From Micromonospora sp. MW-13 (GTDB taxonomy: Bacteria > Actinomycetota > Actinomycetes > Mycobacteriales > Micromonosporaceae): a stretch of DNA of 64,000 bases. Below are positions 25,753 through 34,245 of this stretch, piece after piece. How positions within the stretch are numbered: the first letter of the stretch is position 1; each line of letters starts with the position of its first letter. The stretch spans positions 1-64,000 of the forward strand of contig NZ_QKKX01000078.1 in assembly GCF_003434305.1 (NCBI RefSeq), read 5' to 3'. The position numbers were made by a program, and so were the translations under genes. A model generated the notes under the pieces. The model searched no databases. It worked only from the letters and a program-made list of their open reading frames with translations, and had not been told where the DNA came from.

Positions 25753-26109
25753 GGCCGGTACCAGGGTCTGCCGTAGCGGCTGATCCACTCTCCACTCTCG
25801 ATCCTCGGCCGGGCGCCGGGGCCGGTGACCGGCGAGGTCTCCGGTGGATGGTTCATCGACGATGATGGCCACCCGCCGGGGGCCTCGCCGCTGTCGTGGC
25901 CCCGGGGGCCGGCCGCCGAGCCGGCCGCCGGGGCCGTGGCCAGATAAGCACGCTCAGAGAAGGGGGGCCTTCCGCCCCTTGCGAGAATTGGTGAGAGCGA
26001 ATATGTCAACCCGACGGCGCGGGAATCGGACCGTGGCGGACGGTGCGCACCGTGACGGAGTGGGCGTGGTATCCGCCGCCGCAGCTCCGCTCGTACAGAA
26101 GGGGCACCC
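25753..26109. other. 357-base intergenic region
   Basis: Between the exporter and the PPOX-like gene I find no supportable coding frame. There is a G-tract/C-tract mirror around 25960-25980 (gaagggggg...gcccctt) that could form a weak hairpin. The promoter for the downstream gene is expected in the right half. Confidence 0.4.
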
Positions 26110-26667
26110 ATGGACTACCCGGAGATAGTGCACCTGGTGAACACCGATCCGGTGGTGCAGACCCTGTTGGCGGCACCGATCCTGATGCGGCTCGGGTACG
26201 TGGGACTGGACGGCCATCCCCGCTCGATCCCGGTCGCCTACGTGTGGAACGGCAGGGCCTTCGTCTTCGCCAGCCCGACCACGGCGTACAAGGTCAGGGC
26301 GATCGCGGCGCATCCGCAGGTGTCCTTCACCGTCGACACCATGGCGGCTGAGCCGCGCGAGAAGGTCGCGGCGGTGCTCGGGGCGCCGGTCGCCGACTAC
26401 ACGCCGCTGATGATGCTGGTCCGCGGCACGGCCTCGATCGAGGTCGAGCAGGGGCTGCCCCAGGTGCACATCGACGCGTCCCGCCGGATGATCGGTGAGC
26501 ACAACGTGCCGGAGTGGGAGCGCAGCAAGCGCGAGCACACGAGAGAGATGGCCCTGGTCACGATCGTGCCGACCCACGTGACCGTGTGCGACTTCATCAC
26601 CCGGTTCCCGCCGCCGGTCGAGGTCAACGCCGCCACCCACGGGGCGCCCCCGGATCCGGTGCACTGA
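26110..26667 (+). CDS. pyridoxamine 5'-phosphate oxidase-like flavoprotein
   Basis: A 185-residue split-barrel flavin-binding protein of the PPOX/F420-dependent oxidoreductase superfamily. It has the barrel strands GLDGHPRSIPVAYVWNGRAFVFASP and TAYKVRAIAAHPQVSFTVD that line the FMN or F420 site. Members oxidise or reduce small substrates, or bind heme or flavin. The specific cofactor cannot be told from sequence alone; in actinomycetes F420 is common. ATG is preceded by AGAAGGGGCACCC. It is a likely single gene, followed by a GC-rich non-coding stretch. Confidence 0.75.
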   Translation: MDYPEIVHLVNTDPVVQTLLAAPILMRLGYVGLDGHPRSIPVAYVWNGRAFVFASPTTAYKVRAIAAHPQVSFTVDTMAAEPREKVAAVLGAPVADYTPLMMLVRGTASIEVEQGLPQVHIDASRRMIGEHNVPEWERSKREHTREMALVTIVPTHVTVCDFITRFPPPVEVNAATHGAPPDPVH

Positions 26668-26906
26668 GCCGGCCGAATGGTCCACCCGCCTCCCCGGGGC
26701 CGCTGCGGGCTCCGTGCGCCGTACGTCCGCCTCCGCGGGCCGTCCGCCACCTGGCGGGCGGCCCGTTGGGCATCCGACGCGCGCCTGCGGCGGCTGCGGT
26801 GCGGGACCTGTCCCGCCCGGGGCCGGTGGCACGGCACCCGTGCCGGCCTTCCCAGGCGCCCGCGCCGGTCCCCGGACGACCGGACCGGGCGTGCCACGAT
26901 GACCGG

Positions 26907-27236
26907 GTGGCGTACGACGAGGGCCTCGCGGCCCGGCTCCGGGAACTGCTCGCCGACGAGTGGGGGCTGACCGACCGGCGGATGTTCGGTGGCCTGGCCG
27001 TCCTCGTCGAGGGCAACATCGCGGTGGGGGTGTGGGGCGACGAGTTGATCGTCCGGGCGGACCCGGCGCAGGAGGAGTTGCTGGGCGTCGAGCCGGGGGT
27101 GCGCCCGTTCGACGTCACCGGCCGGCCGATGCGGGGCTGGTTCCTGGTCGCGCCCGACGCCTGCGCCGAGGACGAGGACCTGCGCCGGTGGGTCGACCGG
27201 GGCCTCGGGTACGCCCGGACCCTGCCGCCGAGGTAG
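26907..27236 (+). CDS. TfoX N-terminal domain protein
   Basis: The 109-residue protein matches the stand-alone TfoX_N family: an N-terminal helix, DRRMFGGLAVLVEGNIAVGVWGDELIVRA, and the GRPMRGWFLVAP segment. In gamma-proteobacteria TfoX regulates competence, but the short actinobacterial forms have no demonstrated role. GTG start; 240 bases separate it from the PPOX-like gene. It ends convergently with the GMC oxidoreductase gene across a stem-loop. Confidence 0.75.
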   Translation: MAYDEGLAARLRELLADEWGLTDRRMFGGLAVLVEGNIAVGVWGDELIVRADPAQEELLGVEPGVRPFDVTGRPMRGWFLVAPDACAEDEDLRRWVDRGLGYARTLPPR

Positions 27237-27317
27237 CGCCCACCCGGCCCCCGCCGACTGCCGCCACCCGCCGGGAGCGGCGCTCTGCGCCTGCGCGGCC
27301 GGCGGGCCGGACAGTGC

Positions 27318-27358
27318 GACGGGCGCCCCGCGGGGTTCAGCACCGCGGGACGCCCGTC
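27318..27358. terminator. bidirectional terminator stem-loop
   Basis: Sixteen-base arms (27318-27333 with 27343-27358) pair with a single mismatch that can be a G-U pair; the loop is nine bases. It lies between the convergent TfoX-like and GMC genes. Confidence 0.65.
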
Positions 27359-27372
27359 TCCGGTACGGCCGG

Positions 27373-28917
27373 TCAGGACTGCCTGAGCCAGTCGGCGAGC
27401 CGCTCACCGATCATGATCGAGGTGAGGTTGGTGTTGCAGTTGACGATCGACGGCATGACGGAGGCGTCGCAGACGTACAGGCCCTCGATGCCGTGCACCC
27501 GCAGCCGCTCGTCGACCACCGCGCCCTCGTCGCCGGTCGCGCCCATCCGGGCGGTGCCGACCGGGTGGTAGCCGCTGTCCAGGCTGAGCCGGACGTAGTG
27601 GCGCATCAGCTCGTCGTCCTCGGCCATCTCCTCGCCGAGCACGACGAACCGCTGGCCCTTGTCCTGGATGCCCGCCGTCTGCATGAACTGCCAGCACTGG
27701 CGCACGGCGGCGATGAGGGTCTGGATGTCGCGCTCGGTGTCGAGGAAGTTGAGCACGACGTCCGGCGGTGCGGTGGGGTCGGCCGAGGTGAGGGTGAGCC
27801 GCCCCCGGGACTCCGGCCGCTGGTGTACGACCATCACCCCGAAGATCGTCTTCGCGGCGGCCAGCATCTGCAGCTCGGGGAAGAGCGTCAGGTCGAAGTG
27901 GTTGATCATGTAGTACTGGAGGTCGTTGAACTCCGTGGACCCCGGTGCGGTGGTGCGCAGCAGCATCTGCAGGAAGGCGTCGTCGGTGTTGAACGTGCCC
28001 GGCTCGGGCACCATGAACGCGCCGGTGCGCGGGTGGTCGATCAGGTCGGCGCCCACCCCGGGGCGGTCCAGCAGCACGTCGATGCCCAGCCGCCGCAGGT
28101 CGCCGGCGGGCCCGATGCCCGAGCGCATGAGGATGGCCGGGGAGTTGACCGCGCCGGCGGCCAGCACGACGGTGCCGGCCTCGATCACCTCGGTGCCGCC
28201 GCCGGGCTTGGCCACCTCGACGCCGCGCGCCCGGTTGCCGGCGAACAGCACCCGGTTGACCTGGACCCCGGACCGGATCTCCAGGTTCTCCCGGCCGCGG
28301 GCCTCGCTCAGGTACCCCATGGCGGTGGAGAACCGGGTGCGGGCGTCGCGGCGGTTCGACGGCATCGGGCCGACGCCGCTGGCCTCCGGGTGGTTGTGGT
28401 CCTCGATGGCGGGGAAGCCGGCCTTGAGGCAGGCGTCCTGGAACACCTGCTGCACCGGGGTCAGCTCGTCGCCCGTGAACCGCCGGATCGGGATGGGGCC
28501 GCCCTTGCCATGGTACTCGTTGTCGAAGTCCAGGTCGTCCTCGAGCCGCTTGTAGAACGGCAGCACCTCGTCCCAGGCCCAGGCCGGGTTGCCCATCTCG
28601 GCCCACTCGTCGAAGTTCTCCGGATTGCCGCGCAGCGCGATGGTCGCGCCGACCGCGGAGGACCCGCCGGTGACCTTCCCGCGCGGGTAGATGATCCGCC
28701 GGCGGTCGGTGATCTCGGCCTTGAAGTGCCAGTCGTGGATGTCCATCGACATCGCGCTGCCGTTGAGCAGGTCGGGTGGCGTGTCGGCGACCGTGGCGAA
28801 GTCGGGGCCTGCCTCCAGCAGCAGGACCTTGCGGTGGGGATCCTCGCTCAGCCGGGCGGCCAGCGCTGCTCCGGCGGAGCCGGACCCGACCACGAGATAA
28901 TCGATTCCGTGCATCAT
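27373..28917 (-). CDS. GMC-family FAD oxidoreductase
   Basis: A 514-residue glucose-methanol-choline oxidoreductase. The Rossmann GSGSAGAALAARL at the N-terminus binds FAD. GKVTGGSSAVGATIALRG is the GMC signature 1 and GAVNSPAILMRSGIGP is signature 2. The C-terminal GYHPVGTARMG provides the catalytic His, and an Asn follows in the VNCNTNLTSIMIGER segment. Family members oxidise alcohols to aldehydes or ketones using oxygen or a dye. The substrate is unknown; it could act in enediyne tailoring. Two adjacent ATG codons (28917, 28914) are possible starts. Upstream lies an unusual eight-base tandem repeat. Confidence 0.88.
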   Translation of the reverse strand: MMHGIDYLVVGSGSAGAALAARLSEDPHRKVLLLEAGPDFATVADTPPDLLNGSAMSMDIHDWHFKAEITDRRRIIYPRGKVTGGSSAVGATIALRGNPENFDEWAEMGNPAWAWDEVLPFYKRLEDDLDFDNEYHGKGGPIPIRRFTGDELTPVQQVFQDACLKAGFPAIEDHNHPEASGVGPMPSNRRDARTRFSTAMGYLSEARGRENLEIRSGVQVNRVLFAGNRARGVEVAKPGGGTEVIEAGTVVLAAGAVNSPAILMRSGIGPAGDLRRLGIDVLLDRPGVGADLIDHPRTGAFMVPEPGTFNTDDAFLQMLLRTTAPGSTEFNDLQYYMINHFDLTLFPELQMLAAAKTIFGVMVVHQRPESRGRLTLTSADPTAPPDVVLNFLDTERDIQTLIAAVRQCWQFMQTAGIQDKGQRFVVLGEEMAEDDELMRHYVRLSLDSGYHPVGTARMGATGDEGAVVDERLRVHGIEGLYVCDASVMPSIVNCNTNLTSIMIGERLADWLRQS

Positions 28918-29102
28918 CGGCGTCCTTCGGTACGTGGAGGGTTGGCGATCCTGTCGGACTGACCCACAGGAGTGGATGCGCTTCCATTGCGGACGTGCTC
29001 GGGACCCGCCACGAGCATCACACCGGGCTCCGCCCGTCGCTTCTCCGCCGTTGCTCACCGGCCCCGGTCGCTGCCGTAGGGCGCGTTTCCACCAGGGATG
29101 GT

Positions 29103-29182
29103 CGCCCCGCCGCCCCGCCGCCCCGCCGCCCCGCCGCCCCGCCGCCCCGCCGCCCCGCCGCCCCGCCGCCCCGCCGCCCCGC
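29103..29182. repeat. ten tandem copies of an eight-base unit
   Basis: The unit cgccccgc is repeated ten times without a mismatch over 80 bases, in the 310-base intergenic region between the GMC gene (upstream side) and the TetR gene stop. As the unit is not a multiple of three and the tract is perfect, it should be prone to slippage. It could change spacing in the GMC gene's promoter region. It is far too short in unit length to be a CRISPR. Confidence 0.9.
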
Positions 29183-29227
29183 TGGCCGCGCTATGCCACC
29201 GCGCCGCTTCGTGCCGGCGTCGACGCC

Positions 29228-29878
29228 TCAGGTGCGGGGGGAGCGCCGCCGCCGGGCCCGGGCGAGGGAGGCCGCCGTCGCCTCGTACCCGTCGCCCGCG
29301 CCGACCATCAGCGAGCGTAATTGCGCCTCGAAGCACACGTCGGCGTCGTACGGGTCGATCAGGTAGCCGCCGAGTTCGAGGCTGACCAGCCCGTGCAGGG
29401 CGATCCACATGTTCTGCGCGACCAGCAGCGGGTCACCGGTGCGGAACCGGCCCTGCTCGGTGGCCCGGGCCACGGCGTCGACCAACGGCTGGAGGGTGTA
29501 CTTGCCGTGCTGCCGGTCGCCCTCGGCGAGGGCGAACCCGCCGAGCGCCGCGCTGCCGAACATCACCTGGTAGAGCTGCGGGTGGTCGAGCGAGTTGGCC
29601 CGGTAGGCGTACCCGAGGGCCATCACGTCGGCGACCGCGTCGGGAGTGGCCCGCACGATGGACATCCGCCGGTGCAGCCGCGCGAAGCCCTCGTGCACCA
29701 TCGCCCGGACCAGGTTGTCCATGCCGCCGAAGTGCGTGTACACGGCGGTGGTCGAGGTGCCCACCGCGGCGGCGAGACGGCGCGTGGTGAGGCCGGCGGC
29801 ACCCTCCTCGGCCAGCAGTCGGGCGGCGGCCTCCAGCAGGGTGGTCGCCAACTTCGGGTCGATCCGGCGCGGACTCAC
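29228..29878 (-). CDS. TetR-family regulator
   Basis: The 216-residue protein has an N-terminal TetR helix-turn-helix (LLAEEGAAGLTTRRLAAAVGTSTTAVYTHFGGMDNLVRAM) and a helical C-terminal ligand domain with WIALHGLVSLELGGYL, typical of the TetR_C WHG-type group. It is divergent from the carotenoid-oxygenase-like gene, 96 bases apart, and the region between carries overlapping palindromic half-sites, so it likely represses its neighbour and itself. GTG start. The ligand is unknown. Confidence 0.85.
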   Translation of the reverse strand: MSPRRIDPKLATTLLEAAARLLAEEGAAGLTTRRLAAAVGTSTTAVYTHFGGMDNLVRAMVHEGFARLHRRMSIVRATPDAVADVMALGYAYRANSLDHPQLYQVMFGSAALGGFALAEGDRQHGKYTLQPLVDAVARATEQGRFRTGDPLLVAQNMWIALHGLVSLELGGYLIDPYDADVCFEAQLRSLMVGAGDGYEATAASLARARRRRSPRT

Positions 29879-29915
29879 ATTGACATGATCTCATGCCCGG
29901 CGTACGTTCGATGAA

Positions 29916-29933
29916 GTAACGCTGTTACGTAAC
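29916..29933. promoter_or_regulatory. overlapping GTAAC/GTTAC operator half-sites
   Basis: GTAAC-GCT-GTTAC (29916-29928) is a palindrome with a three-base spacer, and the second arm also forms the perfect ten-base palindrome GTTACGTAAC (29924-29933). The element is centred between the divergent TetR and carotenoid-oxygenase-like genes, the usual position of a TetR operator. Confidence 0.65.
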
Positions 29934-29974
29934 TGCGATACGCCAAAAGATCGCGCCAGCTCGTGGAGGCCCCA

Positions 29975-31321
29975 ATGAGCGTCGTCGCCCTCGCCCCCCA
30001 GACCCTGCCCCAGCACGACAACCGGCGCCCCGTCGCCGCCGAGGCGACCGAGCTCGACCTGGTGGTCACCGGACGGCTGCCCGCCGAGCTGGACGGCTGC
30101 TTCGTCCGGATCGGGCCGAACCCGATGGGCGGCGACCGGTCCGGTCACGCCCTGGTCGGCGACGGCATGGCGCACGGGGTGCGCCTGCGTGAGGGCCGTG
30201 CGCTGTGGTACCGCAACCGGTGGATCCGCACCGACCGCACCACCCGCGCCCTGGGCGAACTCGCCCTGCCCGGCCCGCGGCACGGGCTGTCCGACAACGC
30301 CAACGCCAACGTCATCCGGCACGGCGGGCGCACCCTGGCCCTCGGCGAGGCGGGGGTGCTGCCCGTCGAGCTGGACGACGAGCTGGACTCCGTGGCCCGG
30401 ATCGACTTCGACGCCACCCTGCCGCACGGCTTCGCCGCGCACGCCGAGTGTGACCCGGTCACCGGCGAGCTGTTCGCCGTCGCCTACTACCACGAGCTGC
30501 CGTACGTCGAGCACCTCGTGCTGACCCCCGAGGGGCGGGTGCGCCGCAGCGAGCGGATCGAGGTGTCGGGCCCGCCGCTGATGCACTCGCTGGCGCTGAC
30601 CGACCGGCACTCGGTGCTGTTCGACCTGCCGGTCACCTTCAACCCGGCACTGGCCCGGGCGGGCTCGCGCTTCCCGTACGCGTGGTCGCCGCAGCGGCCG
30701 GCCCGGCTCGGGCTGCTCCCACGCGAGGGGCGCGGGACCGACGTGCGCTGGTTCGACGTCGACCCCTGCTACGTCTTCCACCCCGTCAACGCCTACGAGG
30801 TCGACGACCGGTGCGTGGTCGACGTGGTGCGCTACGAACGGGTCTTCGACCGCGACCTGCACGCCCCGGGCGAGTCCGCCCCGACGCTGTGGCGGTGGAC
30901 GCTGGACCTGACCCGCGGCACGGTCGGCGCCGAGCAGCTCGACGACATCCCGCAGGAGTTCCCCCGCATCGACGAGCGCCGCAAGACGATGCCCCACCGG
31001 TACGCCTACACCGTGGCCATGCAGTCCGGGGCCGGGGTGCTGGGCGGCTCGGCGCTGCTGCGTCACGACCTGGTGCGCCGTTCGGTCGCGGTGCACGACT
31101 TCGGGCCGTACCGCGAGGCGGGTGAGGCGGTGTTCGTCCCGCGCGGGCCGCTGTCCGCCGAGGACGACGGATGGCTGCTGACCTACGTCTACGACGGCCG
31201 GACCGACCGTAGCGACCTGGTCGTGCTCGACGCCGGCGACTTCGCCGGCCCGCCGGTCGCCGTCGTGCACCTGCCGGGCCGGGTGCCCAGTGGATTCCAC
31301 GCCAACTGGCTCGTGTCCTGA
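29975..31321 (+). CDS. carotenoid cleavage oxygenase-like protein (RPE65 family)
   Basis: A 448-residue non-heme iron oxygenase of the carotenoid/apocarotenoid/stilbene cleavage family. The four iron-binding histidines are visible in their normal contexts: H156 (HGFAAHAECD), H204 (MHSLALTD), H269 (FHPVNAYE) and H442 (SGFHANW). The N-terminal FVRIGPNP motif is also typical. Such enzymes split a conjugated C=C bond with oxygen. A polyene cleavage role is notable beside an enediyne PKS, which makes a polyene intermediate, but carotenoid or stilbene substrates are equally possible. ATG with GGAGG five bases upstream. First gene of a three-gene unit. Confidence 0.87.
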   Translation: MSVVALAPQTLPQHDNRRPVAAEATELDLVVTGRLPAELDGCFVRIGPNPMGGDRSGHALVGDGMAHGVRLREGRALWYRNRWIRTDRTTRALGELALPGPRHGLSDNANANVIRHGGRTLALGEAGVLPVELDDELDSVARIDFDATLPHGFAAHAECDPVTGELFAVAYYHELPYVEHLVLTPEGRVRRSERIEVSGPPLMHSLALTDRHSVLFDLPVTFNPALARAGSRFPYAWSPQRPARLGLLPREGRGTDVRWFDVDPCYVFHPVNAYEVDDRCVVDVVRYERVFDRDLHAPGESAPTLWRWTLDLTRGTVGAEQLDDIPQEFPRIDERRKTMPHRYAYTVAMQSGAGVLGGSALLRHDLVRRSVAVHDFGPYREAGEAVFVPRGPLSAEDDGWLLTYVYDGRTDRSDLVVLDAGDFAGPPVAVVHLPGRVPSGFHANWLVS

Positions 31322-31385
31322 GCCGCCACCCCGGGGGCACCGGGGTGGCAGATTACCGACAGCAACTGGGCAATCTGGAGGAACC

Positions 31386-32075
31386 ATGGAACAGGACGGC
31401 CGGTTAGCTTCGCGGCAAGCCGCTCTCCCCGTCTCCCCGCAGGGCGCGGCGGACTCCCCCGCGTTTTCACGGAAGGTGCCGAAGATGACTCAACCCCTCG
31501 CCGCCGCTCCCTCGTCAGGGCTGCTCGCGCGGCTCAACGGGGCCCATCACAAGGCGGCCCTGAACGGCTTCCTCGTCGTCGTGCTGGCGCACTGGGCCGA
31601 GCACCTGGTCCAGGCGTACCAGATCTGGGTGCTCGGCATGGCGCGGCCGAAGGCGCGCGGCGTGCTGGGCCAGTTCTACCCCTGGCTGGTCTCCTCCGAG
31701 TGGCTGCACTACGGCTACGCCATCGTGATGCTGGTCTTCCTCTTCGCGCTGCGCCGCGGCTTCGTCGGCCGCGCTCGTACCTGGTGGATGGTGGCGCTGG
31801 CCATCCAGTTCTGGCACCACATCGAGCACTTCCTGCTGCTGTGGCAGGTGCAGAGCGGCACCATGTTCTTCGGCCAGAAGGTGCCGACCAGCATCCTTCA
31901 GCTGGTGCTGCCGCGGGTCGAGCTGCACCTGTTCTACAACTCGATCGTGTTCGTCCCGATGGTGGTCGCGATGTACCTGCACCTGCGGCCGAGCCGGCGC
32001 GAGCAGGAGCTGATGACGTGCAGTTGCGTCGGGCACCGCGTCTCCAGCCAGTCCGTCGTGCCCCATGCCGCGTGA
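31386..32075 (+). CDS. polytopic membrane protein with paired EH/HxxEH motifs
   Basis: The product has 229 residues and about four transmembrane helices. I do not recognise the family. Conserved-looking polar residues lie inside membrane segments: HWAEH (69-73), HHIEH (144-148) and RVELHLFYN (177-185). This His/Glu pattern could bind a metal, as in membrane di-iron or copper proteins. It has a C-terminal CSC. The start at ATG 31386 has GGAGGA; an internal ATG at 31485 with GGAAGG would remove a soluble 33-residue N-terminus. It lies 64 bases after the carotenoid-oxygenase-like gene and overlaps the CopC-like gene by 11 bases, so all three probably form an operon. Confidence 0.65.
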   Translation: MEQDGRLASRQAALPVSPQGAADSPAFSRKVPKMTQPLAAAPSSGLLARLNGAHHKAALNGFLVVVLAHWAEHLVQAYQIWVLGMARPKARGVLGQFYPWLVSSEWLHYGYAIVMLVFLFALRRGFVGRARTWWMVALAIQFWHHIEHFLLLWQVQSGTMFFGQKVPTSILQLVLPRVELHLFYNSIVFVPMVVAMYLHLRPSRREQELMTCSCVGHRVSSQSVVPHAA

Positions 32076-32664
32076 GCTGAGCCTCCCGTCCGGCGGCCGT
32101 CGACGGGCGGCCGTCGCCGCCGTGGTCGCGGCGGTCGCCGGACTGCTCGCGCTCACCCCCGGCGCGGCCCGGGCCGACGGCGCCCTGGTCTCCGCGGACC
32201 CACCGGCCGGCGCGGTGCTCACCACCGCGCCGGCCGAGGTGACCCTGGACTTCGGCGCGGGCATCGACGAGGGGCAGTCGCACGCCGCGGTGCTCGACGC
32301 CGGGAGCAGGGCGGTCACCGACGCCGAGCCGACCCTGGCCGGCTCCACGCGGCTGCGGCTGCCGGTGCGCATCGGCGCCGCCGGCGACTACACGATCGCC
32401 TACCACGTCACCTTCACCGACGGCACGACCGCCACCGGGGCGCACCGGTTCAGCGTGGGCACGGGCGTCGCGCCGGCCCCGCTGGACGACGCCGCCCGCC
32501 GGGCCAGCACGGACGCGGTGGCCACGCACGGGCACGGCATCGACGGTTTCAGCGCCTTCCTGCTGGTCATCGACGGCGCGGTGCTGGCCGTGGCCCTCGC
32601 CCTGCTGTGGCTGCGTCCGCGCGGCGGGCGGCCCATGTCCCTGCGCGTCGACCCACAGACCTGA
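32065..32664 (+). CDS. CopC-domain secreted/membrane-anchored protein lacking usual copper ligands
   Basis: A 199-residue protein with a signal peptide (cleavage after ARA near residue 36), a CopC-like beta-sandwich (about residues 37-135) and one C-terminal transmembrane helix, the YcnJ/PcoC layout. CopC proteins normally begin with His right after cleavage and have an internal DGH; here the positions read DGALVSADPPAGA and DGTTATGAHRF, so the canonical ligands are absent or moved. A THGHGID stretch before the helix might substitute. It overlaps the preceding membrane protein gene. A role in metal supply to the adjacent oxygenase or membrane protein is a guess. Confidence 0.72.
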   Translation: MPRELSLPSGGRRRAAVAAVVAAVAGLLALTPGAARADGALVSADPPAGAVLTTAPAEVTLDFGAGIDEGQSHAAVLDAGSRAVTDAEPTLAGSTRLRLPVRIGAAGDYTIAYHVTFTDGTTATGAHRFSVGTGVAPAPLDDAARRASTDAVATHGHGIDGFSAFLLVIDGAVLAVALALLWLRPRGGRPMSLRVDPQT

Positions 32665-32702
32665 CGGGCGGGCACGACGTGACAGCATCCCGGACGACGG
32701 AA

Positions 32703-32733
32703 AGCGGCGCCGACGAGATCCGTCGGCGCCGCT
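32703..32733. terminator. bidirectional terminator stem-loop
   Basis: A perfect 13-base inverted repeat (32703-32715 with 32721-32733) with a five-base loop, between the convergent CopC-like and SDR genes. Confidence 0.72.
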
Positions 32734-32744
32734 CGTGCTCGCAA

Positions 32745-33620
32745 TCAGGGGATGGGGAAGAACGCGCGCACGAACTTCTCCCACCCTCGCTCACCGATGA
32801 TTGCCCGCATCTTCGGCAGCACCCGTGGCGGCATGCCGAGCCGGTAACGGATGCGCGGGTTCGGGGTGGAGACCGCCGTCTCGAGGACCTTGGCGACGTT
32901 CTCCGCCCGGACCGCGATCTTGCCGCGCAGCGGCGGGTTGTCGCTGAGCCGGTACGCCTGGTGCCAGTCGACGAAGTGCTCCCAGAAGTCCCGGTACAGC
33001 GCGGGGTTCTCGTGCGAGTCCATGCCCAGGTCGGCGACGCTGTCCGGGACGAAGCCACCCAGGATGGGCGCCGGCTGGAGCAGCACCACCTTGATGCCGA
33101 AGGGGGCCACCTCAAGGCGCAGCGAGTCCCCGATGGCCTCCAGCGCGTGCTTGGTGGCCTGGTAGTAGCCCCGGCCCGGGGTGGCGAACATCCCGAAGAT
33201 CGACGACATGATGATCACCCGGCCGCCGCCCTGCTCGCGCATGCCGGGCAGGACCATCTGGGTGAGCCGGCACAGTCCGAAGACGTTCGTCTCGAACTGG
33301 GCGCGGACCTGGTCCATCGGGGTCTCGCCGATGGTGCCGTTGAGGCTGTACGCCGCATTGTTGATCAGGGTGCCGACCGCGCCGTGCTCGTCGGTGATCC
33401 GTTTGACCGCCGCGGCCATCGACTCCTCGTCGTTGACGTCGAGATAGAGCACGGTGATGCCCTCGTCGGCGAGGTCGGCCAGGGCCTCCACGTTGCGTCC
33501 GGTGGCGTAGACCGGCCAGCCGGCCCGGTGCAGCCGCAGCGCGGTGGCCTTGCCGCTGCCCGAGGACATGCCGGTGCCCGACGAGGCGCCGGTCAGCAGG
33601 ATGGCGCGTGACTGGGTCAT
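32745..33620 (-). CDS. short-chain dehydrogenase/reductase
   Basis: A 291-residue classical SDR. The coenzyme site is TGASSGTGMSSGSGKATA, unusually extended. NNAAYS, the Ser in IIMSS and the catalytic YYQATKHALEAI (Y-x-x-x-K) are intact. The C-terminal extension (about residues 190-290) is longer than in minimal SDRs and Trp/Arg-rich, similar to retinol-dehydrogenase-like or ketoreductase types. It follows the CMD gene at 33646-34245 by 25 bases on the same strand, so the two are likely co-transcribed. The substrate is unknown. Confidence 0.82.
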   Translation of the reverse strand: MTQSRAILLTGASSGTGMSSGSGKATALRLHRAGWPVYATGRNVEALADLADEGITVLYLDVNDEESMAAAVKRITDEHGAVGTLINNAAYSLNGTIGETPMDQVRAQFETNVFGLCRLTQMVLPGMREQGGGRVIIMSSIFGMFATPGRGYYQATKHALEAIGDSLRLEVAPFGIKVVLLQPAPILGGFVPDSVADLGMDSHENPALYRDFWEHFVDWHQAYRLSDNPPLRGKIAVRAENVAKVLETAVSTPNPRIRYRLGMPPRVLPKMRAIIGERGWEKFVRAFFPIP

Positions 33621-33645
33621 GATGGGATCCCTTTCCGGCCGGGGT

Positions 33646-34245
33646 TCACTCGTCGGCCAGCCGCGCGATGCGGCTGCGGTCCACGGAGGAGCCCAGTCCG
33701 GTGGCGTCGACCAGCCGGTTGATGAACGCGAACAGGCAGGCGCAGAAGACCGCCTCCAGCATCTCCGCGTCGCTCCAGCCGGCCGCGGCGGCCTTCTCCC
33801 AGTCCGCGTCGGTGATCTTGTACGCGCCGGTGCTCACCTTCGTCACCAACTGCATGAGCGGCATGGTGCGCTCGTCGACCGGCAGCTCCTCGGCGGTGTT
33901 CGCGTTCGACACCGCCTCCAGCAGCTCGTCGCTGCCGCCGAACTGGCTCAGGAACCAACTGTGCGTCCCGACGCAGTACGGGCAGCCGTTGAGCTTGGAC
34001 GTCCAGGCCGAGATCAGCTCCTTGAGGTGCCGGGGCAGGGTGTCCCCGCCGAAGATTCCGCCATATCCGGCGACCACCACCGCGAGCAGCCGCGGATTGG
34101 TGGAGGCGAGCCGGAACATGTCGGGCACGAATGGCAGCCCGGTGACCGCCTTGATTTCTTCGTAGAGTTCGGCGGTGCGACCCTCGGCCTGATCCTCGTC
34201 AATCAGCGGGACTCTGATTCCCGGCTGTTTCGTTGTCGTTTCCAT
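33646..34245 (-). CDS. carboxymuconolactone decarboxylase/AhpD-like protein
   Basis: The 199-residue protein belongs to the CMD/AhpD superfamily. It has the helix with NGCPYCVGTHSWFL, giving the C-x-x-C...H redox motif of alkylhydroperoxidase-type members. In AhpD this pair reduces peroxides or partner peroxiredoxins; other members are decarboxylases. The presence of both cysteines favours a redox role. ATG with GAGAAGG upstream. Its divergent neighbour at 34570 is another CMD-like gene with the same CPYC motif. Confidence 0.78.
   Translation of the reverse strand: METTTKQPGIRVPLIDEDQAEGRTAELYEEIKAVTGLPFVPDMFRLASTNPRLLAVVVAGYGGIFGGDTLPRHLKELISAWTSKLNGCPYCVGTHSWFLSQFGGSDELLEAVSNANTAEELPVDERTMPLMQLVTKVSTGAYKITDADWEKAAAAGWSDAEMLEAVFCACLFAFINRLVDATGLGSSVDRSRIARLADE

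Noticed and set aside
26668..26906. Frames in the GC-rich gap between the PPOX-like and TfoX-like genes.
   Set aside because: Arg/Pro-rich translation without start signal or similarity pattern.
29103..29182. Tandem repeat considered as a CRISPR-like array.
   Set aside because: The unit is eight bases with no spacers and no cas genes are nearby.
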